Assembly: GCA_021464415.1 (NCBI GenBank)
Contig: CM038470.1
Location: 23,833,601-23,897,600, forward strand
DNA: 64,000 nucleotides
Direction: 5' to 3'
Source: Lonicera japonica
Taxonomy: Eukaryota > Streptophyta > Magnoliopsida > Dipsacales > Caprifoliaceae
The notes under the pieces are model-generated. The model saw only the letters and a list, made by a program, of their open reading frames with translations, searched no databases and had not been told where the DNA came from. Positions 12,339 to 22,934 of the stretch are shown here, piece after piece (the stretch's first letter is position 1; each line of letters starts with the position of its first letter). The position numbers were made by a program, and so were the translations under genes.

Positions 12339-12718
12339 GGTGGTGTTTGGTTAATGTTTCTAGACAAGTTTTAAAAAATTTGGTGTTTGGTTGAATGTTT
12401 TGAGTTAGAATTTTTATGTTGAAAAGTGAATTTGGTTTTGTTTGACTTTTTTTCAATCAATGAAAAAAACGCATAAATATTTTTAAAAAATAGTCACAAT
12501 GGATCTTATTTTATAGATCTCGATGAGTAGGTTTCAAATATATATTTTTTTATTATTTTTTGATTTTTGGATTTAAAGTTATGGCATTTTAAAATAAAAT
12601 TAGAGAGAGAAAGTGTAGTGAAATAAATTTTGAGAAGTGTGAAAGTAGTGTCGATTTTAAATTATGTTTTGACAAAAAAAATTAAAATCTTGTTCAGAAA
12701 TTATAACCAAACACAACC
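12339..12718. mobile_element. MITE related to the one at 7303-7525
   Basis: The left end GGTGGTGTTTGGTTAATGTT pairs with the right end ...ATAACCAAACACAACC as an imperfect inverted repeat. The internal text (ggatttaaagttatggcatt, agagagtgaa-like) is shared with the 7303-7525 MITE. No clear target duplication was found, so the boundaries are approximate. Confidence 0.55.
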
Positions 12719-12873
12719 TGAGAGTTTTTAGTTATTATTTCTTTTCCTTTTTCCCATTTTTTAATCACCCAATTTTTTCCACCCATCCCATCCATCTTGT
12801 CCCCACTTGGCAACCTAGCTCTCTTTGTTCTTTTTTTCTTCTCTCTCAATGCTCTCTTCATCTCTCACGTGAA

Positions 12874-12874
12874 G

Positions 12875-12915
<41 letters not shown>
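12874..12915. repeat. (TC)n(AC)n compound microsatellite
   Basis: About 13 TC units run directly into about eight AC units. An apparent open frame across it is low-complexity and was not accepted as a gene. Confidence 0.95.
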
Positions 12916-13144
12916 TTATTCAAATTTCCCCATTAATCCTTCATCCATTCTCCTCTCTCTCAAGAATGAAAAAGACCTATGAAAAACAAGACCAAAGAAA
13001 TTGAAGAGCCGAATTCACTCTCTTCTCTCTCTGTATATGCGTGTATGTATACACATGTTTAGATCTAGATAAATATACAATATTTTCTTTATAGAAACAA
13101 CTTTTGTCTATTTTATTGCTTCATTTAGTCAAGTTTTTGCTCAC

Positions 13145-13330
13145 TAATTAATGCTAGACCAATTGGACTGACTGAAACCGAACCATTCAAATTGGTCCAA
13201 TCTGATCTGGTCTTAGAGGGTATTTTCAATCCAGTTTGGTCCAAAAAATTTTAGGACTGAAGTGTTTAGTTCAATCCAAAAACATGGTCAACAGTCCGAA
13301 TGATCGGACCGTGAACACGCCTATCTATCA
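13145..13330. repeat. Remnant of a hAT MITE rich in 'accgaacc/ggttcggt' motifs
   Basis: Repeated 'ggtccaatctgatctgg'-like and 'cggaccgtgaacac' motifs resemble the complete element at 53517-54057. Clear ends and a target duplication are not visible, so this is a decayed relative. Confidence 0.4.
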
Positions 13331-14529
13331 TAGGCTATAGTGGACGCCTATCTAAATTTGTACATTTTTGTTGTATTTAGGGGCTATAATCAGTCAAATA
13401 TATTTATATTATATATTTATACAATGATTAATATGATAAGCACTTAATGTTCGTTAATTTGTGATAAATAATTATGTGGTGTAACTTATTATGTTATGCA
13501 TGCACATAATATAGTGAATACTTTATATTACTAAAAATCAAAATAAATAGTTTTAATTCTATAAAAAAAATCTCAAATTAAACCGTTGGTATTTTTAATA
13601 TCATGTAAACATAATTATAATGTTAAATCACATGTTTGAAGCCGATGTGTTAATTTAGAGAAATATCCACTATACACTATGATAAAAAATACCTACCATT
13701 CCACTACTCTACATATTATGTATTAATTACTATAATAATATATGTATAATAGTATTACGGAGAAAATCCTCTACTTCGATCACTCTTATTAATTATGCTC
13801 ATTAGTAAGCAAAAAGTTCTAAAGTTTCATTTGAGAGCATTTACTAGATTTAATTAAGGTATTACCTTTCAAGGTTTTTTTAATAAAATAGCCTACATAC
13901 ATTTTTGTTAACACTTTAATAATAACCTACAATATTATACTAGTCTTTTTGATTTTTCAATGGGTCACTTTTCATTCCTCTTCCAAAGTAAAGCATTATA
14001 AATGCTTTCTCTATAAAATACAAATTATGGATAAGTATAAATTTATTTCCATGATATTATGTAAAGACAATGTTACAGCAGGTCCATCAACAAAAATTGT
14101 TTATATATATACATTTGTAATTATTCCTTGAGTTGTTTACCAAATTTTTTTTCTGTGAGTTAGATTTGCAATTATATTTATAGGTTTTATTTTGCTCTTT
14201 TTAATTTATTTGTACATTTAATTATTATTCTTAAGAAATGTCGGATGTTGTTAAGTGGAAACTATTAGCTTAATTAAAATTTAATAGTATGTTCCCAAAC
14301 TATAAGCTATAATTAAGTTTCATTTGCTAGAGTTGTTTTTATTTTTTTAATATATGTTAAATTTGTTGTGAGAAGTTTAGAGAGTGCTTGGGATGTTTAT
14401 TTAAATTAAATTGGTGTTTTCAAACTCACTATTTTGCTAAGTTTTTAAACTGTATCTTGATCAAAATTTATTGTTTAGTACTTAATTAATAATGGATAGA
14501 TATAAAAAATTTTACACTCCCATAGTTGA
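13331..14529. other. AT-rich gene-free stretch left of duplication copy A
   Basis: No gene or element is recognised. By comparison with copy B this is where a P450 gene would lie if copy A were complete, but no P450 sequence was seen here. Confidence 0.5.
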
Positions 14530-15215
14530 TGAGCGATTACATTATGTGTGAAATATAGAGTCCATCTAATAAAAAATTATCAATATTTATAAAAAAGAAA
14601 AAGAAAATATATAAATTTATAAATGGGCATGTCCTTTCATAGGTTTAAAAAAGTAGTAATGATACATTATCAAGGGGTTAGTCTAGATAGCAAAATAGCA
14701 GTAGTATAATTAGGGTAGCTCTAATTACACAAACCACTTGAATTGGTAACACTCCATTTCATTTACTCAATCTTATTACACTAAATATGTGCACAATATC
14801 TCGGTGTAATAGAGTCAAGCTATTGTTGAAAATGAAAAAAAATACACTAACTCAGCCCTATAAGACTAAAATCATGTGTACATATATATTCAGTGTTATA
14901 TGATCAAGTATATGCACAGTGCTCGATTATATATAACCGAATTAATATTAAAATATTATAAAATATTTTTAATGTGCATAATTAGGGGTATCCTATAATA
15001 AATATTGTCCGCAGGGGTTTTAGTCCCTTCCTGCAGTGGAATCTTTGTAGATATCTATCCAATCTTTCCCCAAATTGCGATGGGGCATATAATAATATTT
15101 TATAAGAATAAGGACAAAGAAAACAGAGAATGAGAATTGAAGTCATCACAAGCCGCAAGCAGCAAGTTAATAATTTAATAATGTGTCATTTATTATTGTG
15201 CGATGTTTATTTAAA

Positions 15216-16236
15216 GGGTGTTATTATTGACACACATTAGTTCACTTTCTAACATTTTATTTCTCTCAAGTACTTTACAAGTACATTTTATATCTTCCTA
15301 ACACTCTTAATATTCCATTTTTTATTTTAAAATTAATTAATACTAATCTAAAAAATACTCCACTCAACTCTCACCACTCCACTCTCTTTCTCTGTATAAT
15401 TCAAAAAAACAAATCACACCACTCACCTTACAAATCTCGTCTTCAATCTTCTTCTTCTAATTCTTTCCCAATCTAGTTGTTTCCTCTCAAACTTTTTCGT
15501 TATTGGTTAAAAAGAAAGTTTCGCTACGTGTTATTAACAATAATCTATTAGTCCTATTTTTTAAGAAGAACAAATAAGAGTTCTTGGTTTGACCGGTGCA
15601 CACACCACATCAAAACAAGTTTTGCCATGGATGAAGGTTTACTCGATTCCTAGGAATCGAGTGTCGTTCATCATACTCGGCCCAAAAGAACTGAGTAAAA
15701 CACAAGTCACTCGGTTCTAAGGAACCGAGCGGAATTGAAAAAATGACCCAAAGCCTAACTCGGTTCCTTAGGACCAAGTAACATGTACTTTACTCGGTTC
15801 CTTTGGGCCGAGTATGATGAATAACATTAGTAAACATTCTTCCTGGTTTTTTTTCTGTTTTTTTTTTGCATTTATTTGTATCTAATGATCTATAAATGAA
15901 AGGAAACATAAAGAAATAACAAAAATATAAATATCATACTTCTTTTGGAGAAGGAAGATGATTTAAATGGTGGTGACGGTGGCGGTGGTAGCGGCGATGG
16001 TGGGAGAGAGGAGGATGATGAAGAAGACGAAGCTAGAAGGAGGAGGAGGAGGAGAAGAAGAAAAGAGTTTTTAATTAATGAATATATAATTAATTTGGGT
16101 TCAAATGATGAGTTTAATGTTTTAATCATTAATTAAAAATAAAAAAATAGTGTGCGTCAATAAAATAATCAAACTTTTCTTTAAGGGAGTGTTAGAGAGG
16201 GAATTAATTTGTGTGTGTCTATAGACTATAGCAGCC
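15216..16236. mobile_element. Insertion of about 1 kb in duplication copy A
   Basis: Copy B runs straight through this point (gatgtttatttaaatcacac), while in copy A 'tatttaaa' occurs on both sides, suggesting an 8-bp target duplication. The outer parts contain loosely inverted text (ttattattgacacacatta at the left, tgtgcgtcaataaaataatc at the right). It carries no transposase. A purine-rich GGA/GAA microsatellite lies at about 15970-16070 and the palindrome cluster at 15641-15815. Confidence 0.65.
15641..15815. repeat. Cluster of ACTCGGTTCC palindromes forming a foldback
   Basis: A perfect 22-bp palindrome at 15641-15662 (centre CCTAGG) is followed by related palindromes at 15709-15731, 15758-15779 and 15790-15813, all built on ACTCGGTTCC and its complement. 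In addition, 15668-15698 pairs with 15789-15826 as a larger inverted repeat. The whole can fold into nested hairpins. It lies in the extra DNA of copy A. Confidence 0.8.
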
Positions 16237-17871
16237 TCTATTTAAATCACACATTATTAATATACATTTCGATACATGACTTTTAAATTGTTTGACTTTT
16301 TTGCTTTTCTTATTATATATTCATAAAATTGGATATTTGTCCCATGCACCATATTTTAATTTTTAACTAAACTTTAGACTTAATTTGTTAATTCTTTTTT
16401 TGGTTATTCTGTAGATTCTTGTGCGCTCACTTCGATTTTCTTATAACAAGGTTATTCAAGGCTATTCAATTATAAAATGTTCTATTAAGAGGATGTTCAT
16501 ACAAGCAAATTGAAAAAAAAATTGTTAAATCTTCTATTAAAATTAGGATTTTTTTCTTATATATCAAGATGTAGCAGCGTGCCATGTAACAAATGAGACT
16601 TATATTCAATAGCATGTGCAATGTTTTTGTGCAAATTTGATGTGCATTTAACTTTACTATTATGAAAAATTTTGGCAAATTACACAAATTAAAGTTCTTT
16701 TTGGTTTTGTGATAATAACTGCGACATATTAATACGTACCGTTAGCGACCATTGCATGTTTTACCATAATTTGATACAATTTATTATCTTAGCTAATTGA
16801 TTAATTCTTAACTAAAGTCAGAATACATTAATAGACCCTTGTACCGACGGATGGCATGATCAAAAAGTCATTGCAACAATGTTATTCCATCTAAATAAAA
16901 ATAATAAAAAATTGTTAATTAGTTTGTATATACAGTTTTGCTCTATAATTTGGTTAGATTAACTTTTGTTTAGAAGGAAATTCAAAAACTAATGAAAGTT
17001 GTAAGAGGTCATTATTGAATGGGAGTTCCTTTTTTTTTTCGACCTTTTTTTCTAATAATACAATTTAAATTATGTGAACCTTACCACACCATTTTATTTT
17101 TCTTGTAATTTGAATGAATTTTTATGATGTATCATGTTTTAACATATTATTTATAACATTTATTACGTTGGGGATTAGTTGTAATATATGTACTATTCTT
17201 TGAATAATAATAGAATTGTATATGTTTATATATTAAACAAAGGCAGACTTGTACCACCCCAAAAAAAAAAAGGCAGACTTGCAGGACGAATCAAGACCGG
17301 CCAGCCCTGAGTCTTGCATGAATTGAAGCAAATATATATATATATATATATATATGTATTAGAAATAAAATTTTATAATGGTTTATGACTGTTTTAAAAA
17401 AATATTATTTTTTAGATGGTGATTATTTTTGACGCGTATATGAAATTATTAAATTAATATTCGAAACTTAGAAAAAAAATATTGTTCAAACTAGTATTCA
17501 AGCACGTAACCCTTTTACGTACATATACACATAAATCAACTAAATCTAACACATGATTTCAAAGTGTATATTAAAAAAATTCGCAATTGATCTCAACTGT
17601 ATAAGATATAATATCTACACACGTATTAACTCTGCCACAATTCTAGCATAAATAAAAAAAGGTCAAACAGTACATACTCTTGCCTAGAAGGAAGATGTTT
17701 ACTGTCATTTAAGAAATTAATTGTGACGAGTGACAAAGAGAGTAGAAAAAAAAAGATGTCGATTTCTTTGTAATGATCATTACTACTAAATATTTTTTTT
17801 AAAAAAAAAAATGGCGGCCAACTTTATTATCTGTGACATAGTTATAACGGTGGGTTATTATTATTATTATT

Positions 17872-18568
17872 AGGGGCAATTTAAAAAAAGGGCTTATTAG
17901 AGAAAGATTTTTACACTAAGGCCAAGGAATAATTTTTTTTTAAATAAAGGGCCTATTTTTTTTTTTTTTTGATAATATGACATGTGTCTTTTTTTTTCAT
18001 TATAAAATGACATCCCAACCCTTAAAATAAACTAAAAAAATATCAATATGCATTAAAATATGGATTGCAATATGAACTTTGCAGTCTATATTTCACTGCA
18101 ATTTGAACTTTGCAGTCCATATTTCACTGCAATGTGAACTTTGCAGTCGATATTTTTAGTGCAAAGTTCATATTGCAGTCCATATTTTACTGCAATGTGA
18201 ACTTTGCAGTCCATATTTTTAGTGCAAAGTTCATATTGCAGTACATATTTCACTGCAATATAACCTTTGCAGTTCATATTTTATTGCAATATGAACTTTG
18301 CAGTCCATATTTTTTGTGAAAATTTCATAAAAATGGGTAATTTAGGTAATACATAACATGTTTTTATTAATTAAATGATATTTAAATTTATTCAAATACA
18401 TTCATTTAAAATATAAAACAAAATAGGCCTCTTACACTAATTACCAATTAAAAATAGGCCCTTCATTCAAATTACCAATTAAAAATAGGCCCTTCATTCA
18501 AAAAAATATTATTTATTGGATTTTTGGTAAAAATCAATGTATAATAAGCCCTTCTACCTAATTTCTAG
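17872..18568. mobile_element. MITE-like insertion in a (TTA)n tract of copy A
   Basis: Copy B has an uninterrupted TTA microsatellite here (about 25131-25168). In copy A about 700 bp lies between two TTA tracts. The left side reads AAAGGGCTTATTAGAGAAAG and the right side, reverse-complemented, reads GAAGGGCTTATTATACATTG; both are followed by GATTTTTAC, so they form an inverted repeat. Noncoding; it contains the repeat array at 18055-18312. Confidence 0.7.
18055..18312. repeat. Array of alternating direct and inverted 'gaactttgcagtccatattt' units
   Basis: The unit (about 30 bp) occurs about eight times. Some copies read 'tgaactttgcagtccatatt' and others the reverse complement ('gcaaagttcatattgcag'), so the array can fold on itself. 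Open frames on both strands are by-products of the repeats. Confidence 0.85.
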
Positions 18569-19204
18569 TTATTATTATTATTATTATTATTATTACCTCA
18601 CATATGACATAGCTTGATTTTTCTTATAACATTTTACTTAATCGAAAGTCGTTAACAGACTTTTTCCTTCGGGTGAGGTAAGTTACATAAAATTAAATTA
18701 TAATAGGTTCGTAACTGATTTTGACGTTATTATTCTCAAAATATTTTTTAAGAAGTCATTCAATTGTAAAATACGACATATATTAAGAGTAAAAATGCCA
18801 ATCTTAATTTTATTGAAGTTACAATGTTACGTTTTCTTATAATAGGATGTAATTGACATTGTACCATGTGGTAAATGATAAAAGCAAACTTTGTGCCCAT
18901 TTAGCTTTTACTCGAATGAAACTAGGTAAGTTTCCCAAAAAAAAAAAAAAAAAAACTAGGTAGGTTTTAATCAAGATATTGATTGGTTCGTGATAATAAT
19001 ATATAGTCAACTAGATATAACGTAACTGCAAAAGATTAATATAATCGACTAGTGGGGATTACTTTACCATAAATTTGATTTATTTAGTTTTCCATATGTG
19101 GTTAGCTAATTCATCAATTCTTAACTAAAGTAGGCGGAAATCAACATATCATGTTATATTTTAATGGACACCATATTCAGTTAAATTTTAATAGAAACCA
19201 TATT

Positions 19205-19394
19205 CAGGGCCGGACAAAAATTCAATTTATAACCTCGTATAACAACTAGGCCATTATATATTATTGTTAAGATTTTCTTTTTAAATTATATATGTATACA
19301 GTACGTAAATATATTACATGTGTAACTAATTTAATATTATATATAAGTTAAAAAAAATTCTGAAATTTGATCGCCCCCTCTAAATCCGCCCATG
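19205..19394. mobile_element. hAT-type MITE in copy A
   Basis: Begins CAGGGCCGGAC and ends CCGCCCATG, with flanking octamers accatatt and actatatt (7 of 8). The same insertion is at the same place in copy B (25779-25897), so it predates the duplication. Confidence 0.8.
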
Positions 19395-19639
19395 ACTATA
19401 TTAATCGACGCTCATACTGATAGCAAAAGTTCGTTGAAATAATATAACACACACATAATATATTTACTTTTTTTCTAGAATCTCGAAGATCTATGACCTA
19501 CATGGACAATTGAGGAATTAAAAAGAATTATGACGCTTGCTTTTTACCGGTCATATATTGGTACTTACAAATATAATATTTGGGCAACCAATTTTTCAAA
19601 CAAAATGCGTAAAGGGTAGGGTCCGAGTCCGGGTCGCCA

Positions 19640-20108
19640 TGATATGTCGTATAAGTTGTGTTTAGGAGACGTTTTCTATATGTACGTTGTCTAAGATGAC
19701 ACTTAGGCGGCGTTCTGACATATACATCGCATAAGTTAAGTTTTAGGAGACGGGCGGTAATGTTCGTCGCCTAAGGGTAATCTTAAGAAACGGACCCTAT
19801 TAGTGTTCGTCGCCTAAACCCTTTCCTGGAGACCTAACCTTTAGGCGACATACCTTTATGAGTTTGCCGCATAAAGTGTAGATTTAGCATACGTACCTTG
19901 ATAGTAGCCTATGATCCGTCGCTTAAGTTGGCTCTTAAGCGACGTATTACATTCGTACGTCACCTAAGATGATACTTAGGCGACGTTCTTATTTATATGT
20001 CGCTTAGGCGAGTTTTAGGAGACGTACAGTAATGTACGTCACAAAAGATGACACTTAGGAGACGTACCCTATTAGTGTGTGTGGCCTAAACCTCTTCCTG
20101 GCATAGTG
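19640..20108. mobile_element. Truncated CACTA-type end with duplicated subterminal repeats
   Basis: Many copies of 'ttaggcgacg' and its complement 'cgtcgcctaa' fill this stretch, as in subterminal regions of plant CACTA elements, and it ends ttcctggcatagtg, i.e. CACTATGCCAGGAA on the other strand. About 19694-19827 and 19973-20102 are diverged direct copies, so the end region is duplicated. No transposase and no opposite terminus are present. It lies just downstream of P450 gene 1. Confidence 0.7.
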
Positions 20109-20362
20109 CTTAGAGAGTAGTGTATCAAGAAACTGGAAAAAGATCATTGCTCATGTAGGCTTTTTAGTAGTATTTTAATATACACAAATTAAACACTAAA
20201 GGTATTCAAATGAAGAAATATTTACGAGTTTTTTCAAGAAGCACATCACATAATATAAGCTTGTTATACATGCAAGATAAATACTCATTTGATATGATAT
20301 ATAATGTAGTTGTACAAAAACAAATTATTGAAGTCAATCCACGTACATATTCATTATATTTT

Positions 20363-22634
20363 CTATATTGATTCTCTTATCATTGTTGGAACAAGAACTA
20401 GTGGTGTTGCTCTCTGCAGTGTAAGGCCGAAAATATCATTCAGGTCCAACTTTTCGTTACCACAAGGAATCTTCCAATCGAAATGATACACGAGTGACGC
20501 TACCATCAGGCTTACCATCCTTTGAGCTAGAAGAATACCTGAGCAAATTCGACGGCCAGAACTGAAAGGAAGAAACTCAAAATGCTTACCCTTGAAGTCT
20601 AACTCAGACCCCAAAAACCTCTCAGGCATAAAACATGTGGGATTGTCCCAATACTTAGGATCTCGAGCAATTGCCCATGCATTCACAAGCACTCGGGTAT
20701 TCTTCGGTATCAGATAACCATTTAATTTCACACTCCTCTCTGTTTTGTGAGGTATGAGTAAAGGCACAACTAGATGCAGACGCATTGTCTCTTTTATAAC
20801 TGCTTGCAAGTAAGGTAATCCGAGGATCGTAGCTTCTTCTATTCCTCCATTTTGTTGGACACTTTCAGTAATCTCTTGGCGTACCTTCGTCATAATTTCT
20901 GGGTGCAATATCAGTTCAGTCATTGCCCATTCAGTGGTATTTGAGTTCGTTTCAGTTCCTGCAATGAACATGTCCTGAAAAAAGATTTTTTTTTTTGTAA
21001 TTTTATTAGCATCTTTTGGCGAAGCAATGTTGATCCCTAAAATTTTAAGGTTTACATAGGCTTAACATCAAGTAGTTAAATGTGTTAGTATTAACACAAG
21101 GCACCCAGACTCGAGCTCTGCTCTCACCTGCCTTGACTTTCTCGAATCATCTGAATCTATTCATCGATTTTATAAAAAAAAAATATCCCTAAATTTGCTA
21201 GTGCCCTTCCCATGCTATATATATATATATATATAAACACCATCGACTGCCAATGCAATCAGTGTTAGCTTTTGTGTTTTACAAGTTTTCCCTTCTATAT
21301 AAATTTTTTGACTTCTAAAAAAAATTTATGTTATCTTCGAACCCATGATTAGCTAGTAGCATATGATCACTAAAACATTACTTATATTTTGTGTTGTTTT
21401 CAACTTTTTCGTTTAAATCAACCGTAAAATAATAATAAAAATAATAATAATAATAAATAAATTGAGCTGGGCTACAGCCCCGGTCGGCTCGAAACTGAAT
21501 CTGCCCTTGCTTAAATCTGAGTCGCAAACAACGCAAGGAAGCTTAATTAGGAGAGGGGGGGGGGGGAGAAAGAGAGAGAGAGAGAGAGAGACCACCAGTA
21601 GAATTTTGATGTACTTGGAGTTGAACTCACTTCCATTCTCTTCACTGTAATCAATTAGCGAATCCAACATATCATCATATCTTCTCATATTAGCCACCCT
21701 CTCATTTAATCTTTCATCAATAAATCCTTGACAAATTTCATCACTTAACCAACCATAAGCAACCTTAGCTTTTCTCCTTATATTTTGTGGATCCAAAGGC
21801 TTAAGCACCGGAAAAATATCAGCAATATTAAACTTCCCAGCAACTACCATTATAGTCTTTACTGCATTCAAAAAACCCTTTACACCATCTTCTTGTGAAT
21901 CGAAACCTGCCACATTCTTAGATACTAAAGTGTTTGACATTTGGTTTAGAGCTGTGGTGAAGGTTAATTTGCCTATGTCCACAGCTTCTTTTCTTTTGCT
22001 AGCTAATTTTAAATGTACGACCATTTCATGCACAGCTTTTTGGCGGAGTTCTCCCAATGTGTCTAACTTCTGTCGGTTTGTTAAGTAGATGTTTAGAGCG
22101 CGTCGAATCATTCTCCATCGTTGTCCTGTGGGACAAATTAAATTTGGTAGACAAATGTGAAACAAGGACAAAAAAAAAAGAACTACTACTAAAGCAGTAC
22201 AAGATCCAATTTAACCTTTAGTCCTTTTAGCAAGTAGTGTTCATAAATTAAAACTCAGTTACAATTTTAGTACTAGTACATATACCCGTAGACATCCAAA
22301 CCACAGCTAGACTGTAATCATGGAGCGCTGTAACAGCATCAGGGACGAATCTGCCAGAGCAGGCCTCATCATTCTTCTGAAGAATTTCTCTAGCCATTTC
22401 TGCTGAGGAAGCAACGATATTAGTGATACTGCCGAGGCAGACAGTCATGAGGGGACCGTGCTTTTCAGCTAGCTTTGCTAATGATTCGTGCGGTTTAGGC
22501 CCAATATCGAACAAATTGCCCACAATTGGGAGGCCTATGGGACCTGGTGGGAGTTTTCTTCTTCTAAATAATGTTAGAACATATGCAAAACTTGAGAATA
22601 ACAAAGAGGAGATTATGAAACCTAACAATCCCAT
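20363..22634 (-). CDS. Cytochrome P450, CYP76 family, gene 1
   Basis: Three exons on the minus strand: 22634-22286, 22125-21593 and 20974-20363; introns are phase 1 and phase 0. The product is about 497 aa, normal for a plant microsomal P450. An N-terminal membrane anchor (about residues 3-22) precedes the PPGP hinge (29-32); I-helix AGTETN (299-304); ETMR (356-359); PERF (411-414); haem loop FSSGRRIC with Cys438. CYP76 enzymes oxidise monoterpenoids, diterpenes and related compounds at the ER using NADPH-P450 reductase; the substrate cannot be deduced. Oddities: the haem loop has CSG where CPG is usual (and in gene 2), and the intron-2 donor is followed at once by a TC microsatellite (gtctctctc), so splicing may be weak; read-through would add about 57 unrelated residues before a stop. 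Confidence 0.9.
21555..21592. repeat. G-run and (GA)n microsatellite at an intron donor
   Basis: On the plus strand a run of G is followed by about ten GA units that abut the intron-2 donor of P450 gene 1. Gene 2 has ordinary intron sequence (gtatgg) at this point. Confidence 0.9.
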
Positions 22635-22680
22635 TTTTCCAATGGTAATAGGTTCACATTTTTTCTCTACATCCTTTTAG

Positions 22681-22695
22681 TGTATATATATATAC
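22681..22695 (-). promoter_or_regulatory. TATA box of P450 gene 1
   Basis: The stretch gtatatatatatac lies about 50 bp upstream of the start codon. The adjacent ctagatgg-c-c-catgc text is conserved upstream of gene 2, supporting a shared core promoter. Confidence 0.55.
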
Positions 22696-22934
22696 TAGAT
22701 GGCCCCACATGCAACGATAGCACACCTTAGTGGCGATTGGGGTGGGGCAGGGGTTTTGTGTCTCCGTGTATTGGGGTTGTGGGGGTGTTAGAGGTAGCTT
22801 TTTGGAAATTTGAATAGTAATACATATTACAAGTAGCGGTCTGATAGATATCTTCTATTATTAGCAGTGTGAAAAAATCAAACCAGACCGAATAATAAGG
22901 TTTTTTTTTTCCAGTTTTTATATGTATAAGGGTA

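Larger units (their letters stand above)
14530..19640. repeat. Segmental duplication copy A (P450 upstream region)
   Basis: Long stretches match copy B (about 22935-26140) almost base for base; examples are 16240-17860 against 23580-25130 and 18570-19630 against 25170-26110. Copy A contains two insertions that B lacks (about 15216-16236 and 17872-18568). In copy B the block lies directly upstream of P450 gene 1 (minus strand); copy A has no P450 on its corresponding side. Confidence 0.92.

Noticed and set aside
12797..12982. Hydrophobic open frame with apparent signal peptide
   Set aside because: It crosses a (TC)n(AC)n microsatellite and the hydrophobic part is pyrimidine-rich noncoding text.
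15890..16136. Serine/proline-rich and arginine/glutamate-rich open frames on both strands
   Set aside because: Both are translations of a GGA/GAA microsatellite within the copy-A insertion; copy B lacks it.
18055..18312. CRISPR-like array
   Set aside because: The units lack unique spacers, alternate in orientation, and the DNA is plant nuclear.
18086..18319. Repetitive open frames on both strands resembling a repeat protein
   Set aside because: They are produced by the 30-bp repeat array and have no start context or conserved domain.
19500..19620. Possible gene remnant near 'ggaattaaaaagaattatgacg' shared by both duplication copies
   Set aside because: The frame seen in copy B (26015-26200) is broken in copy A and has no recognisable domain.
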